Assembly (NCBI RefSeq): GCF_036195325.1
Contig: NZ_CP108101.1
Span: 248,001 to 312,000, forward strand
Source: Streptomyces sp. NBC_00234
GTDB lineage: Bacteria; Actinomycetota; Actinomycetes; Streptomycetales; Streptomycetaceae
Direction: 5' to 3'
DNA length: 64,000 nucleotides
Shown here piece after piece: positions 9,656 to 19,636 of this stretch. The notes under the pieces are model-generated. The model ran no database searches. It was not told where the DNA came from and saw nothing but the letters and a program-made list of their open reading frames with translations. How positions within the stretch are numbered: the stretch's first letter is position 1; each line of letters starts with the position of its first letter. The position numbers and the translations under genes were made by a program.

Positions 9656-10558
9656 ATGACCTCGACCACCGGCCCCGACGCCGACCTCCTCACCGGCCCG
9701 CCCCCGGCCGCCTCCGCCCGTACGGCGCGCCGCCCGGCCGGCCGTCGTCACCCGTACCGCAGGGCCCTGTCCACGGCACGCGGTCGCACCGGTCTCGCCC
9801 TCGTCGGTGTGGTCGTGCTCGCCGGGCTGCTCGCACCGCTCCTCGCCGGGCACGGACCCACCGAGCAGAGCGGCCAGAGTCTTGCGGCCCTCGGCACGCC
9901 CGGACATCCGCTCGGCACCGACGATCTCGGCCGGGACCTGCTCAGCCGGTTCCTGTACGGCATCCGCGCCGACCTCGGCATCATCTCGCTCGCCGTCCCC
10001 GTCGGTGCCGTTCTCGGCTGCCTGTTCGCCCTCGTCGCCGCCGCGCACCCGGTCGCCGACACCGTCGTCCAACGGATCTTCGACCTCCTTCTCGCCTTCC
10101 CCGGCCTGATTCTCGCGCTCGCCGTCACCGCGATCCTCGGCCCCGGCCGGCTCCCCGTCGTCCTCGTCATCGCGCTCGCCGAGATCCCGGTCTTCGGCCG
10201 GCTGCTGCGCGGCGGAATCCTCGTCCAGCGGGAACGCGAGTACGTCACCGCCGCCCGGGTCGGGGGCAGTTCGGGCCCCCGGGTGCTGGTGCGGCACATC
10301 CTGCCCAACGCCGCTGACCCGCTCGTCGTCCAGATCGCCGTGTCGCTGACCGTCGCCGTCTTCATCGAGGGTGCGATGAGCTTCCTCGGCGTGGGTGTAC
10401 GGCCGCCGGAACCCACCCTCGGAGCCGTACTGAGCCAGTCCATGCCCTATCTCGCCCAGGCCCCCCATTTCGCGGCGGGCCCTCTGATCACCGTGACCGC
10501 GCTCGTCCTCGGCCTGTCGCTCGTCGCCGAGGCGCTCAACCGGGAGATACGACGATGA
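9656..10558 (+). CDS. ABC transporter permease, DppC/OppC type
   Basis: A 300-residue permease, partner of the preceding gene. A Pro/Ala/Arg-rich N-terminal tail of about 35 residues precedes the first helix. HPLGTDDLGRDLLSRFLYG is the DppC/OppC signature, and the EAA-loop equivalent reads REYVTAARVGGSSGPRVLVRHILPNA. The ATG lies 5 bases after the previous stop. The frame is open well upstream, but that part overlaps the previous gene and is not coding. Confidence 0.91.
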   Translation: MTSTTGPDADLLTGPPPAASARTARRPAGRRHPYRRALSTARGRTGLALVGVVVLAGLLAPLLAGHGPTEQSGQSLAALGTPGHPLGTDDLGRDLLSRFLYGIRADLGIISLAVPVGAVLGCLFALVAAAHPVADTVVQRIFDLLLAFPGLILALAVTAILGPGRLPVVLVIALAEIPVFGRLLRGGILVQREREYVTAARVGGSSGPRVLVRHILPNAADPLVVQIAVSLTVAVFIEGAMSFLGVGVRPPEPTLGAVLSQSMPYLAQAPHFAAGPLITVTALVLGLSLVAEALNREIRR

Positions 10559-12411
10559 CCGCACAGGAGCTGCTGCAGGTCCGTAACCTCGGCGTCGAGT
10601 TCACCGCCCCGGACGGCTCGGCCCTGCGTGCCGTGCACGGAGTCTCGTTCGGCCTGCGTCGCGGCGAGACACTGGCCGTCGTCGGCGAGTCCGGCTCCGG
10701 CAAGTCCACCACCGCTCTCGCTCTGACGCGCATGCTGCCCGGCACCGGGCGCATCACCACCGGCTCGGTCCGGCTGGAGGGCCGGGACCTGGCCGCCGCC
10801 GGGGAGGAGGAGCTGCGGGCGGTGCGCGGTGCCCGCATCGGAATGATCTTCCAGGACCCGATGACGGCGCTGAACCCCGTCCTGACGGCCGGCCGCCATC
10901 TCGACGAGGTCCTGCGCGCCCACGGGAACCACGACCGGTCGGCGCGCCGGGCCCGTGTGGTGGAACTCCTCGACCGGGTCGGCATTCCCGATCCGCACCG
11001 CCGTGCGGACGACCATCCCCATCAGTTCTCCGGCGGCCAGCGTCAGCGCATCCTCATCGCCATGGCCCTGGCCGGTGAGCCCGACATCCTTCTCGCCGAC
11101 GAACCGACGACGGCGCTCGACGCCACCGTCCAGGACCAGATCCTCACCCTGCTGGCCGACCTCAACCGGGAGACCGGCACCGCCCTGGTCCTCATCACGC
11201 ACAACATGGGCGTCGTCGCCCGCGCCTGCGAACGTGTCCTGGTCATGTACGGCGGCACGGTCGTCGAGGACGGGCCCACCGCCGAGGTCCTCACCCGTCC
11301 TCGCCACCCGTACACCGCGGGTCTGCTCGCCGCTGTTCCTCGTCTGTCCAGCCCTTCCGGTACGCGGCTCACGGGCATTCCCGGCAGTCCGCCCGACCTC
11401 ACACTGCTGGGTGAGGGCTGCGCCTTCGCCGACCGCTGCACGCTCGTCGAGGACCGCTGCCGTACCGGGACACCGCCGCTCACCCGGGTCGCGGACGGGG
11501 TCGCCGTGGCCTGCCTCCCCGCGGCCGGGCGCACCGCACCCCTGCCCACGCCCGCTCCGCCCACCCGCATCGACCGTCCCGTACCCGGGGCCGTCGTCCT
11601 GGAGGCCGAGGGGCTGCACAAGACGTACAAGCGGCGCGGGCTCCGCGGGCGCGGGCTCCCCGCGCTCGACGGAGTGTCCCTGACCCTCGCCGCCGGGGAG
11701 ACCCTCGGCATCGTCGGCGAGTCCGGCTCCGGGAAGTCCACCCTGGCACGGGTCCTGGCACACGCCCATCCCGCGGACGGCGGCACGGTGCGGCTGCGGG
11801 GCGAGGACGTCACCCGGCCGTCGCGCCGCGAGCTGCACGCGGTGCGCCGCCAGGTCCAGATGGTGTTCCAGGACCCGTACGCCTCGCTCAACCCGCGGAT
11901 GACGGTGGGCGAGATCGTCGCCGAGCCCCTGATCGCCTTCGGTACGGGCGACCGGAGCGAACGGGAGCGGCGCGTGGCGGAGCTACTGCGCCGGGCGGGG
12001 CTCGACCCGGCCGTCGCCGACCGGCATCCGCGCTCCTTCTCCGGCGGGCAGCGCCAGCGCATCGGCATCGCCCGCGCACTCGCCCCCGAACCGTCCGTCC
12101 TCATCTGCGACGAACCCGTCTCCGCGCTCGACGTCTCCGTCCAGGCACAGATCGTCGGGCTCCTCACCGATCTCCAGCGTGACCTGGGACTCGCGCTGGT
12201 CTTCATCGCGCACGACCTCGCCGTCGTGCGTCAGGTCAGCCACCGCATCGCGGTGATGCACCGGGGCCGGATCGTGGAGACCGGCAGCGCGGACGAGGTC
12301 TGCGAGAACCCCCGGGATCCGTACACCCGCGCCCTGCTGGCCGCGGTGCCGGAGCCCGTACCCCGGATCCCGGTGCTTCCGCCGGCCCGGAAGACGGGAG
12401 TTCCCGCGTGA
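10555..12411 (+). CDS. fused ABC transporter ATPase (DppD-DppF type)
   Basis: A 618-residue protein with two complete ATPase modules, normally separate genes in Dpp/Opp systems. Each half has a Walker A (GESGSGKST), a signature (FSGGQRQRI) and a Walker B ([24 protein letters not shown]). The first half ends with the oligopeptide-type C-terminal Cys cluster (EGCAFADRC, then EDRC, later AVACLP). The ATG overlaps the permease stop by 4 bases and the stop overlaps the FGE start by 4. It energises the importer at the inner face of the membrane. The fusion is common in Streptomyces. Confidence 0.93.
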   Translation: MTAQELLQVRNLGVEFTAPDGSALRAVHGVSFGLRRGETLAVVGESGSGKSTTALALTRMLPGTGRITTGSVRLEGRDLAAAGEEELRAVRGARIGMIFQDPMTALNPVLTAGRHLDEVLRAHGNHDRSARRARVVELLDRVGIPDPHRRADDHPHQFSGGQRQRILIAMALAGEPDILLADEPTTALDATVQDQILTLLADLNRETGTALVLITHNMGVVARACERVLVMYGGTVVEDGPTAEVLTRPRHPYTAGLLAAVPRLSSPSGTRLTGIPGSPPDLTLLGEGCAFADRCTLVEDRCRTGTPPLTRVADGVAVACLPAAGRTAPLPTPAPPTRIDRPVPGAVVLEAEGLHKTYKRRGLRGRGLPALDGVSLTLAAGETLGIVGESGSGKSTLARVLAHAHPADGGTVRLRGEDVTRPSRRELHAVRRQVQMVFQDPYASLNPRMTVGEIVAEPLIAFGTGDRSERERRVAELLRRAGLDPAVADRHPRSFSGGQRQRIGIARALAPEPSVLICDEPVSALDVSVQAQIVGLLTDLQRDLGLALVFIAHDLAVVRQVSHRIAVMHRGRIVETGSADEVCENPRDPYTRALLAAVPEPVPRIPVLPPARKTGVPA

Positions 12412-13385
12412 AGGCGTGCTGCGCGCCGGGGCGCGCCTGCACGGGCGGAGCGGGTACGGAGCTGCTGGGCCTGCCCACCGTACGCCGGGTGGCTCCGGCG
12501 GACCTTCCCGCCGTACGCCACGGCGGCGAACCGTACGCTCCCGCGCACCGGGCGATGGCCGAACTGCCCGGTGGTGCCTTCCGGATGGGCGACGCCTTCG
12601 GCGAGGGGTACCACGCGGACCACGAGGGGCCGGTGCGCGAGGTGACCGTGGCGCCGTTCGCCATCGACACCACCGCCGTCACCAACGAGGCCTGGGCGGC
12701 CTTCGCGGACGCCACCGGATACCTCACCGACGCGGAGCGCCACGGCAGTTCCTTCGTGTTCCACCAGCTCCTCCACCCTGCGGCCGCGTCCCACGTCCTC
12801 GGGCAGGTCCCCGGTGCCCCCTGGTGGCTGGGGGTGGCGGGGGCGTTCTGGGACGCGCCGGAGGGTCCGGGTTCCGGGCTCGCGGACCGGGCCGACCATC
12901 CGGTCGTCCACATCTCGCACGACGACGCCCGCGCCTACTGCGACTGGGCCGGCCTCCGGCTGCCCACCGAGGCCGAATGGGAGTACGCGGCCCGGGGCGG
13001 CAGGGACGGCGCCCGCTATCCGTGGGGCGACGACTTCACTCCCGATGGACGCGAGATGTGCAACACCTGGCAGGGCCACTTCCCGCACCGCTCGGACCGG
13101 CCCGGGGGCCGTACCGGCACGGTGCCGGTGACCGCGTACGAACCCAACGGCTACGGCCTGTTCAACGTCTCGGGCAACGTCTGGGAGTGGTGCGCCGACA
13201 CCTCCGGGCCGGGCGAACGTGTCATCCGGGGCGGCTCCTACCTGTGCCACGCCTCGTACTGCAACCGCTACCGGGTGGCCGCCCGCTCCCACAACACCCC
13301 CGACTCCTCGACCGGCCACGGCGGATTCCGCTGTGCCCGCGACCTCGCAGCGCCCCTCGCTCCGGAAGGACGTACCACCCCGTGA
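12408..13385 (+). CDS. formylglycine-generating enzyme (sulfatase activator)
   Basis: A 325-residue copper-dependent oxidase that converts the Cys of CxPxR in sulfatases to formylglycine. The FGE domain begins at [13 protein letters not shown] and includes [23 protein letters not shown] and the catalytic segment [16 protein letters not shown], whose two cysteines (C280 and C285) are the copper ligands in characterised actinobacterial FGEs. A Cys-rich N-terminal tag ([14 protein letters not shown]) is present. The GTG start overlaps the ATPase stop; its own stop overlaps the sulfatase start. It should activate both sulfatases of the locus, which carry CAPAR and CMPAR. Confidence 0.94.
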   Translation: MKACCAPGRACTGGAGTELLGLPTVRRVAPADLPAVRHGGEPYAPAHRAMAELPGGAFRMGDAFGEGYHADHEGPVREVTVAPFAIDTTAVTNEAWAAFADATGYLTDAERHGSSFVFHQLLHPAAASHVLGQVPGAPWWLGVAGAFWDAPEGPGSGLADRADHPVVHISHDDARAYCDWAGLRLPTEAEWEYAARGGRDGARYPWGDDFTPDGREMCNTWQGHFPHRSDRPGGRTGTVPVTAYEPNGYGLFNVSGNVWEWCADTSGPGERVIRGGSYLCHASYCNRYRVAARSHNTPDSSTGHGGFRCARDLAAPLAPEGRTTP

Positions 13386-15175
13386 AGGCCGTCATGGTGA
13401 TGTTCGACAGCCTCAACCGGCACCTGCTGCCGCCCTACGGCGCCGACTGGATCCACGCCCCGAACTTCCGGCGGCTGGCCGACCGGACGGTCACCTACGA
13501 CACCTGCTACGCGGGCTCCATGCCGTGCATGCCGGCCCGCCGCGAACTGCACACCGGGCGACACAACTTCCTGCACCGGGGCTGGGGACCGCTGGAGCCG
13601 TTCGACGACTCGATGCCCGAGATCCTCAAGCGGCACGGCGTCTACACCCACCTCGTCAGCGACCACCAGCACTACTGGGAGGACGGCGGCGCGACCTACC
13701 ACGGCCGGTACAACTCCTGGGAGTTCTTCCGGGGGCAGGAGGGCGACGCCTGGAAGGGGCAGGTGGCCGATCCCGAGGTCCCCGACGATCTGCGCGCCAC
13801 CCGCAACGACCTGTGGCGTCAGGACTGGGTCAACCGCCAGTACCTGGACACCGAGGCGAAGCAGCCGCAGACCCTCACCTTCGATGCCGGGCTCGCGTTC
13901 CTGCGCACCAATCATGCCGAGGACAACTGGTTCGTCCAGATCGAGACCTTCGACCCGCACGAGCCGTTCTTCACCCAGGACCACTACAAGGACCTCTACC
14001 CGCACGACTACACGGGGCCGCACTTCGACTGGCCGGACTACAACCGGGTCACCGAGACGAAGGACCAGGAGGCGCACGCCCGTTACGAGTACGCCGCACT
14101 GCTCTCGATGTGCGACCACTCCCTCGGCCGGGTCCTCGACGCGATGGACGCGCACGACCTGTGGGACGACACGATGCTCGTCGTCTGCACCGACCACGGC
14201 TATCTGCTGGGCGAGAAGGGCTGGTGGGCGAAGGTCGTCCAGCCCTGGTACAACGAGCTGGTCCACACCCCTCTCTTCGTCCACGATCCGCGCCGCCCGG
14301 ACCGGGCCGGAAGCCGCGACGGCACCCTCGTCCAGACCATCGATCTCGCGCCGACCCTCCTCGACTTCTTCGGCGCCGACCGCACTCCGGACATGCAGGG
14401 ACGCCCGCTCCGGGATGTCGAACAGCCCCGGGACTCAGCCCTGTTCGGCATGTTCGGAGGCCATGTGAACGTGACCGACGGACGGTACGTCTACATGCGG
14501 TCCTGTCACGACGACCGCAACCGGCCCCTGTTCGAACACACCCTGATGCCCACCCGGATCCGGGGCCGCTTCACCCCCGAGGAACTCTCCGGCCTCACCC
14601 TCGCGGAGCCGTTCGCCTTCACCAAGGGCGTACGCACCCTCAAGATCGCCGCCCAGCCCTCACCCCTGCTCGGCCCCCAGCGGTTCGGCACCCTGCTCTT
14701 CGACCTGGAGAGCGACCCGCGCCAGGAGAAGCCGCTCGTCGACGACACCGTGGAGCTGCGGATGATCCGACTCCTGGTGGAGCGGCTGCGGGCGGGCGAT
14801 GCGCCCGCCGAGCAGTACGAGCGACTGGGCGTCCCGCACGATCCGGAGGACGTCGGCGAGGTCCATCTGTTGGTGGCCGCCCAGCGCGAGGCCGGCGAAG
14901 CGGCCCGCGAACCCGCCCCGCGCTCGGACGAGTTCACCGAAGGAGCGCTGAACCTCCGTACCCCGCTGGCGCGGCTCCTGGCCGAACCCGCCGCCGCCGA
15001 GGCGATCCGCCGGATCGTTCCCGGGCTGCTCGACACCGAGCTGCTGACCGTCCGGGGCGGCGGCACCCTGCTCCAGATCGCAGGCTTCGCCGGGCACCCG
15101 GGGCGGAGTCAACTCACCGCGCTCGCCGACGAACTGGCGCGGCTGTTCCCGGCGCACGACGACGCCAGGCCCTAG
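13382..15175 (+). CDS. type I sulfatase (formylglycine-dependent)
   Basis: A 597-residue sulfatase beginning at a GTG that overlaps the FGE stop. Seen: [13 protein letters not shown] at the N-terminus, activation site [12 protein letters not shown] (C49, CxPxR), FDPHEPF, and [17 protein letters not shown] for metal binding and fold. No signal peptide is visible, so import before desulfation is the simplest reading. It is longer than the sulfatase at 2434 and clearly different in sequence, suggesting a second sulfate position or substrate. Its TAG stop lies inside the first bases of the palindromic repeat at 15172, so the repeat now defines the end of the gene. Confidence 0.93.
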   Translation: MKAVMVMFDSLNRHLLPPYGADWIHAPNFRRLADRTVTYDTCYAGSMPCMPARRELHTGRHNFLHRGWGPLEPFDDSMPEILKRHGVYTHLVSDHQHYWEDGGATYHGRYNSWEFFRGQEGDAWKGQVADPEVPDDLRATRNDLWRQDWVNRQYLDTEAKQPQTLTFDAGLAFLRTNHAEDNWFVQIETFDPHEPFFTQDHYKDLYPHDYTGPHFDWPDYNRVTETKDQEAHARYEYAALLSMCDHSLGRVLDAMDAHDLWDDTMLVVCTDHGYLLGEKGWWAKVVQPWYNELVHTPLFVHDPRRPDRAGSRDGTLVQTIDLAPTLLDFFGADRTPDMQGRPLRDVEQPRDSALFGMFGGHVNVTDGRYVYMRSCHDDRNRPLFEHTLMPTRIRGRFTPEELSGLTLAEPFAFTKGVRTLKIAAQPSPLLGPQRFGTLLFDLESDPRQEKPLVDDTVELRMIRLLVERLRAGDAPAEQYERLGVPHDPEDVGEVHLLVAAQREAGEAAREPAPRSDEFTEGALNLRTPLARLLAEPAAAEAIRRIVPGLLDTELLTVRGGGTLLQIAGFAGHPGRSQLTALADELARLFPAHDDARP

Positions 15176-15351
15176 GGCCTGTCGTCAAACTGCCGTCGTT
15201 CGGCCGAAGGCCGGGCCGCGCGGTGTCTGGTGCGTGCGATCGCAAGGCGCCGGGATGTCCTCGTAGCGGAGCTACTAGGACATGTCGGCAACGCCGCGAG
15301 CGTGCGTGCCAGACACCGCGCGGCAGACGTCAGTTTGACGACGGGCCCTAG
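15172..15351. repeat. 180-bp palindromic repeat (MITE-like)
   Basis: A long imperfect palindrome flanked by CTAGGGCC and GGGCCCTAG. The outer arms carry GTCGTCAAACTG and CAGTTTGACGAC. Inner arms CCGCGCGGTGTCTGG and CCAGACACCGCGCGG are exact complements, and the centre pairs ATGTCCTCGTAGC with GCTACTAGGACAT. No coding potential is apparent. The same ends occur in a 58-bp form at 2288-2345. It looks like a non-autonomous dispersed repeat of the kind found in Streptomyces intergenic regions. It also sits where a bidirectional terminator would be needed between two convergent genes. Confidence 0.8.
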
Positions 15352-15364
15352 ACCGGGGTGGCCG

Positions 15365-16396
15365 TCAGCCCGGGAGTTCGACGGAGACGTGAGGCGCGAG
15401 CGAGCGCAGGAAGTCCGCCGCGTCGAACATCGCGCCGGCCGAGGCGACGCCCACCGCCCGCGTGTCTCCGGCCAGGATGCGCTGGACGGCCTCCACCACC
15501 AGGGGTGCCGTGACCGCGTAGATGTCCTGGCCGCGGGCCGTGGCACGCCGCTCGACACCGTCCGCCCGCACCAGGACGTCGACGACGAACATCTGGTCCG
15601 ACCGCCCCAGCTCGTCGACCGCCTCCGGCGCGGGAGTATCCTGCCCGGCCAGGTCACGCGCGGCTTCGACGGCCATGTGGGTCCGGACCGCGGGCACCGC
15701 CAGGTGACTGGGGACGGTGACGACGTCGGCCATGGTGAACTCCGAGAACACCGCGCGCCGGCCCAGCGGCTCCGGGAACTCCCAGTCCTGCTGCGATGCC
15801 TCGTCGTCGTGGTACTGCAGCACGCCGTCCGCGAAGCGCACCCGGCGGCCCGCCCGACGCTCGTGGGACACCTGACCGGCGGCCCGGGTCCCCGCCGTGG
15901 GGTGCCAACTGGTCAGCCCGTACGCGACATCCACCGAGTCGGCGGCGGTCCACTCCCCCATCGCCGCCGTCACGAGCAGGTCGCCCAGACCGCCGTAGAA
16001 GGCCATCGCCGGCACCACGGCGGTCTCCGCCTTCCCGGCCGCTTCCGCGTAGTCGGCGAACACCGCGGCGTTCGCCTCGATCTCCGCGGCGACGTCGACG
16101 TACGGGATCCCCGCGCGCAGGGCTGCCTCGATGACCGGGCCTCCGGTCACCGCGAACGGCCCGGCGCAGTTGATGACAGCCGCCGCACCGGCGAGGGCAC
16201 GGTCCAGCGCGCCCTCGTCGTCCACGGTGGCCGGCCGTACCTCCACGCCGGGATACTCGGCTGCCAGCTCCTCCAACTGGGCGGCGTTGCGGCCGGAGAC
16301 GACAGTGGCGAGCCCACGCCTCCGAAGTTCGGCGACGACGAATCGACCGGTGTGACCTGTCGCCCCGTAAACCACTACTGCAGCCGTCGTGCTCAT
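15365..16396 (-). CDS. saccharopine-dehydrogenase-like NAD(P)-binding oxidoreductase
   Basis: A 343-residue protein. The N-terminal Rossmann motif VVVYGATGHTGRFVVAEL binds NAD(P). The following segments (VSGRNAAQLEEL, VINCAGPFAVTGGPVIEAAL, YVDVAAEI) match the saccharopine dehydrogenase / trans-acting enoyl reductase superfamily. Family members range from saccharopine dehydrogenases to lipid enoyl reductases, so the substrate is open. It is divergent from the DJ-1/AraC regulator, starting about 100 bases away, which probably controls it. Confidence 0.85.
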   Translation of the reverse strand: MSTTAAVVVYGATGHTGRFVVAELRRRGLATVVSGRNAAQLEELAAEYPGVEVRPATVDDEGALDRALAGAAAVINCAGPFAVTGGPVIEAALRAGIPYVDVAAEIEANAAVFADYAEAAGKAETAVVPAMAFYGGLGDLLVTAAMGEWTAADSVDVAYGLTSWHPTAGTRAAGQVSHERRAGRRVRFADGVLQYHDDEASQQDWEFPEPLGRRAVFSEFTMADVVTVPSHLAVPAVRTHMAVEAARDLAGQDTPAPEAVDELGRSDQMFVVDVLVRADGVERRATARGQDIYAVTAPLVVEAVQRILAGDTRAVGVASAGAMFDAADFLRSLAPHVSVELPG

Positions 16397-16493
16397 CGTG
16401 TTCCCCGTTCTCGTTGTTCCGATGAGTCCAGTCTGGGCGCGAAAGGATCAGACCGTGATGGTCCGGAAGGACAGCACCCGTACACTTTCGGAC

Positions 16494-17441
16494 ATGCCAA
16501 CTGTCGCACTGCTGACGGCCGGTCACCTGCTGCACTTCGAACTGGCGGTGGCCTACGAGATCTTCGGCAACCCGCCGCGCGAGGCCACGCAGGGCTGGTA
16601 CGACGTCCAGCTCTGCGGGCCAGGTCCGGTCCGGGTGGGCCCGTTCGTGGTCGAGCCCGACCACGGGCTCGACCAGGTGGCAGGCGCCGACACGGTGATC
16701 GTTCCCGCGTGCGTCGACATCGACGACCCGCCGCCGCCCGAGCTGATCGAAGCCGTGCGTGCGGCCCACGAGTCGGGGGCCCGAGTGGCCTCGCTGTGCA
16801 CCGGAGCGTTCGTACTCGGTGCCGCGGGCCTGCTGGACGGGCGCCGGGCCACCACCCACTGGGCCCATGCGGCGGAGTTGAGCGCACGTCACCCGAAGGC
16901 CCTGGTCGATCCGGACGTGCTGTACACGGACAACGGCAGTGTGCTCACCGCCGCGGGCAAGGCCGCCGCCGTGGACCTCTGCCTCCACCTGGTCCATCTG
17001 GACCACGGCGCCGCGATAGCCAACTCCGTCGCGCGCCGGCTCGTCATGCCGCCCCATCGCCCGGGCGGTCAGGCCCAGTTCGTATCCACGCCCGTGCAGG
17101 TTTCGGGCGACCACGTGCTCGCCCACGTGCTCGCCTGGGTCCAGCAGCGACTGGACCAGCCGCTGACGGTGACCGACATGGCGCGGAAGGCGAACACGAG
17201 CCCGCGCAATCTCGGACGGCAGTTCCGCTCGGTGATGGGCCAGACTCCGATCCAGTGGCTCCTGACCCAGCGCGTGCGTCGCGCCCAGGAACTGCTGGAG
17301 GCCACCGACAAGAGCATCGAGTCGGTGGCGGTCGCGACCGGCATGGGCACCGCCACGACACTTCGGCGCCAGTTCAAAAGGGTCGTCGGGGTGCCGCCCG
17401 ACAGCTATCGGCGCTCGTTCCGCAGCAAGGAACCCGCCTGA
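16494..17441 (+). CDS. GlxA/FtrA-type transcriptional regulator (DJ-1/PfpI domain plus AraC helix-turn-helix)
   Basis: A 315-residue regulator from the ATG at 16494. The N-terminal DJ-1/PfpI-like domain (about 1-185) includes the nucleophile-elbow region VASLCTGAFVLGAAGLLDGRRATTHW. The C-terminal AraC domain (about 220-312) has two helix-turn-helix motifs: TVTDMARKANTSPRNLGRQF and ESVAVATGMGTATTLRRQF. A TACACT box 8 bases before this ATG would fit a leaderless transcript; an alternative in-frame ATG at 16458 has a GAAAGGA sequence upstream and would add 12 residues. The likely target is the divergent reductase gene. Confidence 0.9.
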   Translation: MPTVALLTAGHLLHFELAVAYEIFGNPPREATQGWYDVQLCGPGPVRVGPFVVEPDHGLDQVAGADTVIVPACVDIDDPPPPELIEAVRAAHESGARVASLCTGAFVLGAAGLLDGRRATTHWAHAAELSARHPKALVDPDVLYTDNGSVLTAAGKAAAVDLCLHLVHLDHGAAIANSVARRLVMPPHRPGGQAQFVSTPVQVSGDHVLAHVLAWVQQRLDQPLTVTDMARKANTSPRNLGRQFRSVMGQTPIQWLLTQRVRRAQELLEATDKSIESVAVATGMGTATTLRRQFKRVVGVPPDSYRRSFRSKEPA

Positions 17442-17525
17442 CCGGGACGGGTACGGCGCCCGCGCGTTCACTCCAATGTCCTGCGCCGTCGACGGCAGCC
17501 GCCCCGCCGGTGGCATCATCGCGGC

Positions 17526-18026
17526 ATGGCTGCGATCGAGATCGTGCAGGGTGACATCACACTTCAGGACACGGACGCCATCGTCAACGCGGCGAACGAG
17601 TCGCTGATGGGCGGAGGCGGTGTGGACGGCGCCATTCACCGGGCGGCAGGCCGACGTCTCGCGAGCGCGGGCGCCGCGCTGGCTCCCTGTCCACCCGGCG
17701 AGGCCGTGGCGACTCCGGCCTTCGACCTCGACCCGCCGGTCAAGCACGTCATCCATACCGTCGGCCCGGTGTGGAAGGGCGGCGCGCACGGCGAGGACGA
17801 GACCCTCGCCTCCTGCTACCGGCGCTGCCTGGAGGTCGCCGACGAACTGGGCGCCACGAGCATCGCCTTCCCGGCGATCTCCACCGGCATCTACGGGTTC
17901 CCGGCGGAACGGGCAGCCCGGATCGCCGTCAGGACACTCCGGTCCTCGCCGGCACACGTGGAACTGGTCAGGCTCGTAGCCTTCGACCAGCAGTCCCACG
18001 ACCTGCTGACGTCCGCCCTCTCCTGA
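17526..18026 (+). CDS. macrodomain protein (O-acetyl-ADP-ribose deacetylase type)
   Basis: A 166-residue single macrodomain. The ADP-ribose-binding signature [24 protein letters not shown] is at about residues 21-44, and the second loop ISTGIYGFP at about 120-128. Family members remove acetyl or ADP-ribosyl groups (MacroD/YmdB class). It is monocistronic: a strong hairpin follows 8 bases after the stop, and no ADP-ribosyltransferase or sirtuin is nearby. Confidence 0.92.
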   Translation: MAAIEIVQGDITLQDTDAIVNAANESLMGGGGVDGAIHRAAGRRLASAGAALAPCPPGEAVATPAFDLDPPVKHVIHTVGPVWKGGAHGEDETLASCYRRCLEVADELGATSIAFPAISTGIYGFPAERAARIAVRTLRSSPAHVELVRLVAFDQQSHDLLTSALS

Positions 18027-18033
18027 CCGCTCC

Positions 18034-18056
18034 ACGGGGCCCGTCCAGGGCCCCGT
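18034..18056 (+). terminator. hairpin terminator after the macrodomain gene
   Basis: A perfect 9-bp stem, ACGGGGCCC and GGGCCCCGT, with a 5-base loop, right after the stop. It has no T-run, as is usual in Streptomyces. Confidence 0.7.
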
Positions 18057-18176
18057 CCTGCGTCCGAAAGGCCCCGACCCGGCAGCACAATGTCCCGTTT
18101 AGACTGTTATCTTGCGAATGCACCCTATTAACCTGCGGCACTCACTCGTGACGCCCCTGCACGAACGGGATCTGGA

Positions 18177-18647
18177 ATGACCGGTGGACCCGACCCCATC
18201 AGCGCCGTCGCCCGCGAAGCGTTCGAGCGGGACCTGACCGATCTGCGCGCCGAGCGCGAGAAGGTCGCCGCAACCTTGCGGGGCGGGCAGGAGGTGGGCG
18301 ACCGGGGGGACGAGGCCGACGAACTCGAACGCGCCAACCAGCTCGAACACCTGGACACCCGCATCAGGGAGATCGAGGGGCGGCTTCACGAGGCCGCCGC
18401 GGCAGGGCCGCCGCGCACGGACGAGGTCGGCGTGGGCAGCACCGTGACGGTGCGGTTCGATGACGCCACCGAGACCACCGTCCAGATCGGCACGGTCACG
18501 GAGGAACTGGACCGGAGCATGGTCACCGCGGACAGCCCGCTCGGCAGCGCGCTGCTCGGCCGTCGCGCCGGGGACACCGTCACCTACGAGACACCCGACG
18601 GGCCCGCGAGCGCGGTCGTCCTGTCCCTCGGCGACGCGCAGGCGTAG
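18177..18647 (+). CDS. GreA/GreB-family transcription elongation factor-like protein
   Basis: A 156-residue protein. The N-terminal half is a charged coiled coil (about 8-80; heptad-rich, RDLTDLRAEREKVAATL, then ANQLEHLDTRIREIEGRL), and the C-terminal half is the GreA/GreB FKBP-like domain (VGVGSTVTVRFDD, then SPLGSALLGRRAGDTVTYETPDG). The classical GreA coiled-coil tip has acidic residues that stimulate RNA cleavage; here the segment GDRGDEADELERA offers several candidates. It is probably a secondary Gre-fold RNA polymerase-binding factor rather than the housekeeping GreA. It has its own terminator. Confidence 0.85.
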   Translation: MTGGPDPISAVAREAFERDLTDLRAEREKVAATLRGGQEVGDRGDEADELERANQLEHLDTRIREIEGRLHEAAAAGPPRTDEVGVGSTVTVRFDDATETTVQIGTVTEELDRSMVTADSPLGSALLGRRAGDTVTYETPDGPASAVVLSLGDAQA

Positions 18648-18673
18648 CCGCACCGTTCGAGCCGTTCGCGACG

Positions 18674-18710
18674 CCGGCCCTGCGGACGTCCCGTCCGACC
18701 GCAGGGCCGG
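18674..18710. terminator. bidirectional hairpin between convergent genes
   Basis: CCGGCCCTGCGG and CCGCAGGGCCGG form a perfect 12-bp stem with a 13-base loop. It lies between the Gre-family gene (+) and the DUF1345 gene (-), so it can end both transcripts. Confidence 0.75.
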
Positions 18711-18727
18711 TCCCCCATAGGCCCCTG

Positions 18728-19363
18728 TCAGCGCGTGACGATCCCGGCGACGAGGTTGATGGTCGTGGCGAGGATGCTGGCGCCGAAGACATAGGACAGC
18801 AGGCAGTGGCGGAGAGCGACCGCGCGGATCGTCGACGTGGAGACATTGGTGTCGGAGACCTGGTAGGTCATTCCGAGGTTGTAGCTGAAATAGAGGAAGT
18901 CGATGTACCGCGGCCGGTCGTCGCTGTTGAAATCGATCCCACCCCCGGGTGAGCCGTAGTAGATGGACGCGTAGCGCGTGGCGTACATCAGGTGGAGCGC
19001 CGCCCAGGCCATGAACACACCGCAGAGCGCCGTCGCGGCAGCGGCGTGACTCAGATCCGAATCGCTGACCAGCAGCAGCACCACGATGCCGACCAGTCCG
19101 CACAGGGCGGACCCCACCACGGCGAGTTCCTCGGTGACGGGCCGGAACTCCTCCCGCCCGGCGTCGCGATGGGTGGTGGTGGCATCCATGGGCCACAGGA
19201 CGAGCCACCCCGCCACGACGAAGAACGTCTCCACCGAGGCGATACCGGCGAGGACGCCGAGCGGTGTGTTGGTCAGCGCACCGACGACCACACCGACGGC
19301 CGCTCCGAGGACCGCCGAGGCGACGAGTCGGGGAACGGCGGAGAGCACCAGCCTGCGGATCAT
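18728..19363 (-). CDS. DUF1345 integral membrane protein
   Basis: A 211-residue membrane protein with about five hydrophobic helices. The DUF1345 signature region is visible near the C-terminus ([19 protein letters not shown]), followed by a conserved His in [12 protein letters not shown]. The chosen ATG has a GAGG ribosome site; an upstream ATG adding 21 residues has no hydrophobic or conserved content. DUF1345 proteins have no established function. The gene is convergent with the Gre-family gene and divergent from the oxidoreductase at 19637. Confidence 0.85.
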   Translation of the reverse strand: MIRRLVLSAVPRLVASAVLGAAVGVVVGALTNTPLGVLAGIASVETFFVVAGWLVLWPMDATTTHRDAGREEFRPVTEELAVVGSALCGLVGIVVLLLVSDSDLSHAAAATALCGVFMAWAALHLMYATRYASIYYGSPGGGIDFNSDDRPRYIDFLYFSYNLGMTYQVSDTNVSTSTIRAVALRHCLLSYVFGASILATTINLVAGIVTR

Positions 19364-19636
19364 GGGGACCTCGGGAGTCTTGCCGCGACAGTGCGGAAGG
19401 GGGCTTCGGGATTCCGGTACGGCCACGGCCCCGAACAGGTACGCACGCCGCCGAACCCGGACACGGAAACCCGGCGAAGAGGACAGCTTCAGGGTATCCG
19501 CGCATCAATCGGGCGGCAGCCCGGCAGGTCCGGCCTCGGCCGCGAGCGTCGGGTGGCGCGCCGGGGTCGACGGACATACCTTGCCCGAAAGTGCCGTTTC
19601 ATCACCCTGTGCCCGAATGGTGGAAGGTCGAGAGTC

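Noticed and set aside
12416..13381. Extension of the second sulfatase frame upstream through the FGE gene.
   Set aside because: That region is read in another frame by the FGE, which has complete catalytic motifs; the GTG at 13382 overlapping the FGE stop is a normal coupled start.
18992..19636. Upstream extension of the first YdeP-type oxidoreductase.
   Set aside because: It overlaps the DUF1345 gene on the other strand, is low-complexity, and lies before a GTG with a GGAAGG ribosome site that matches the family N-terminus.
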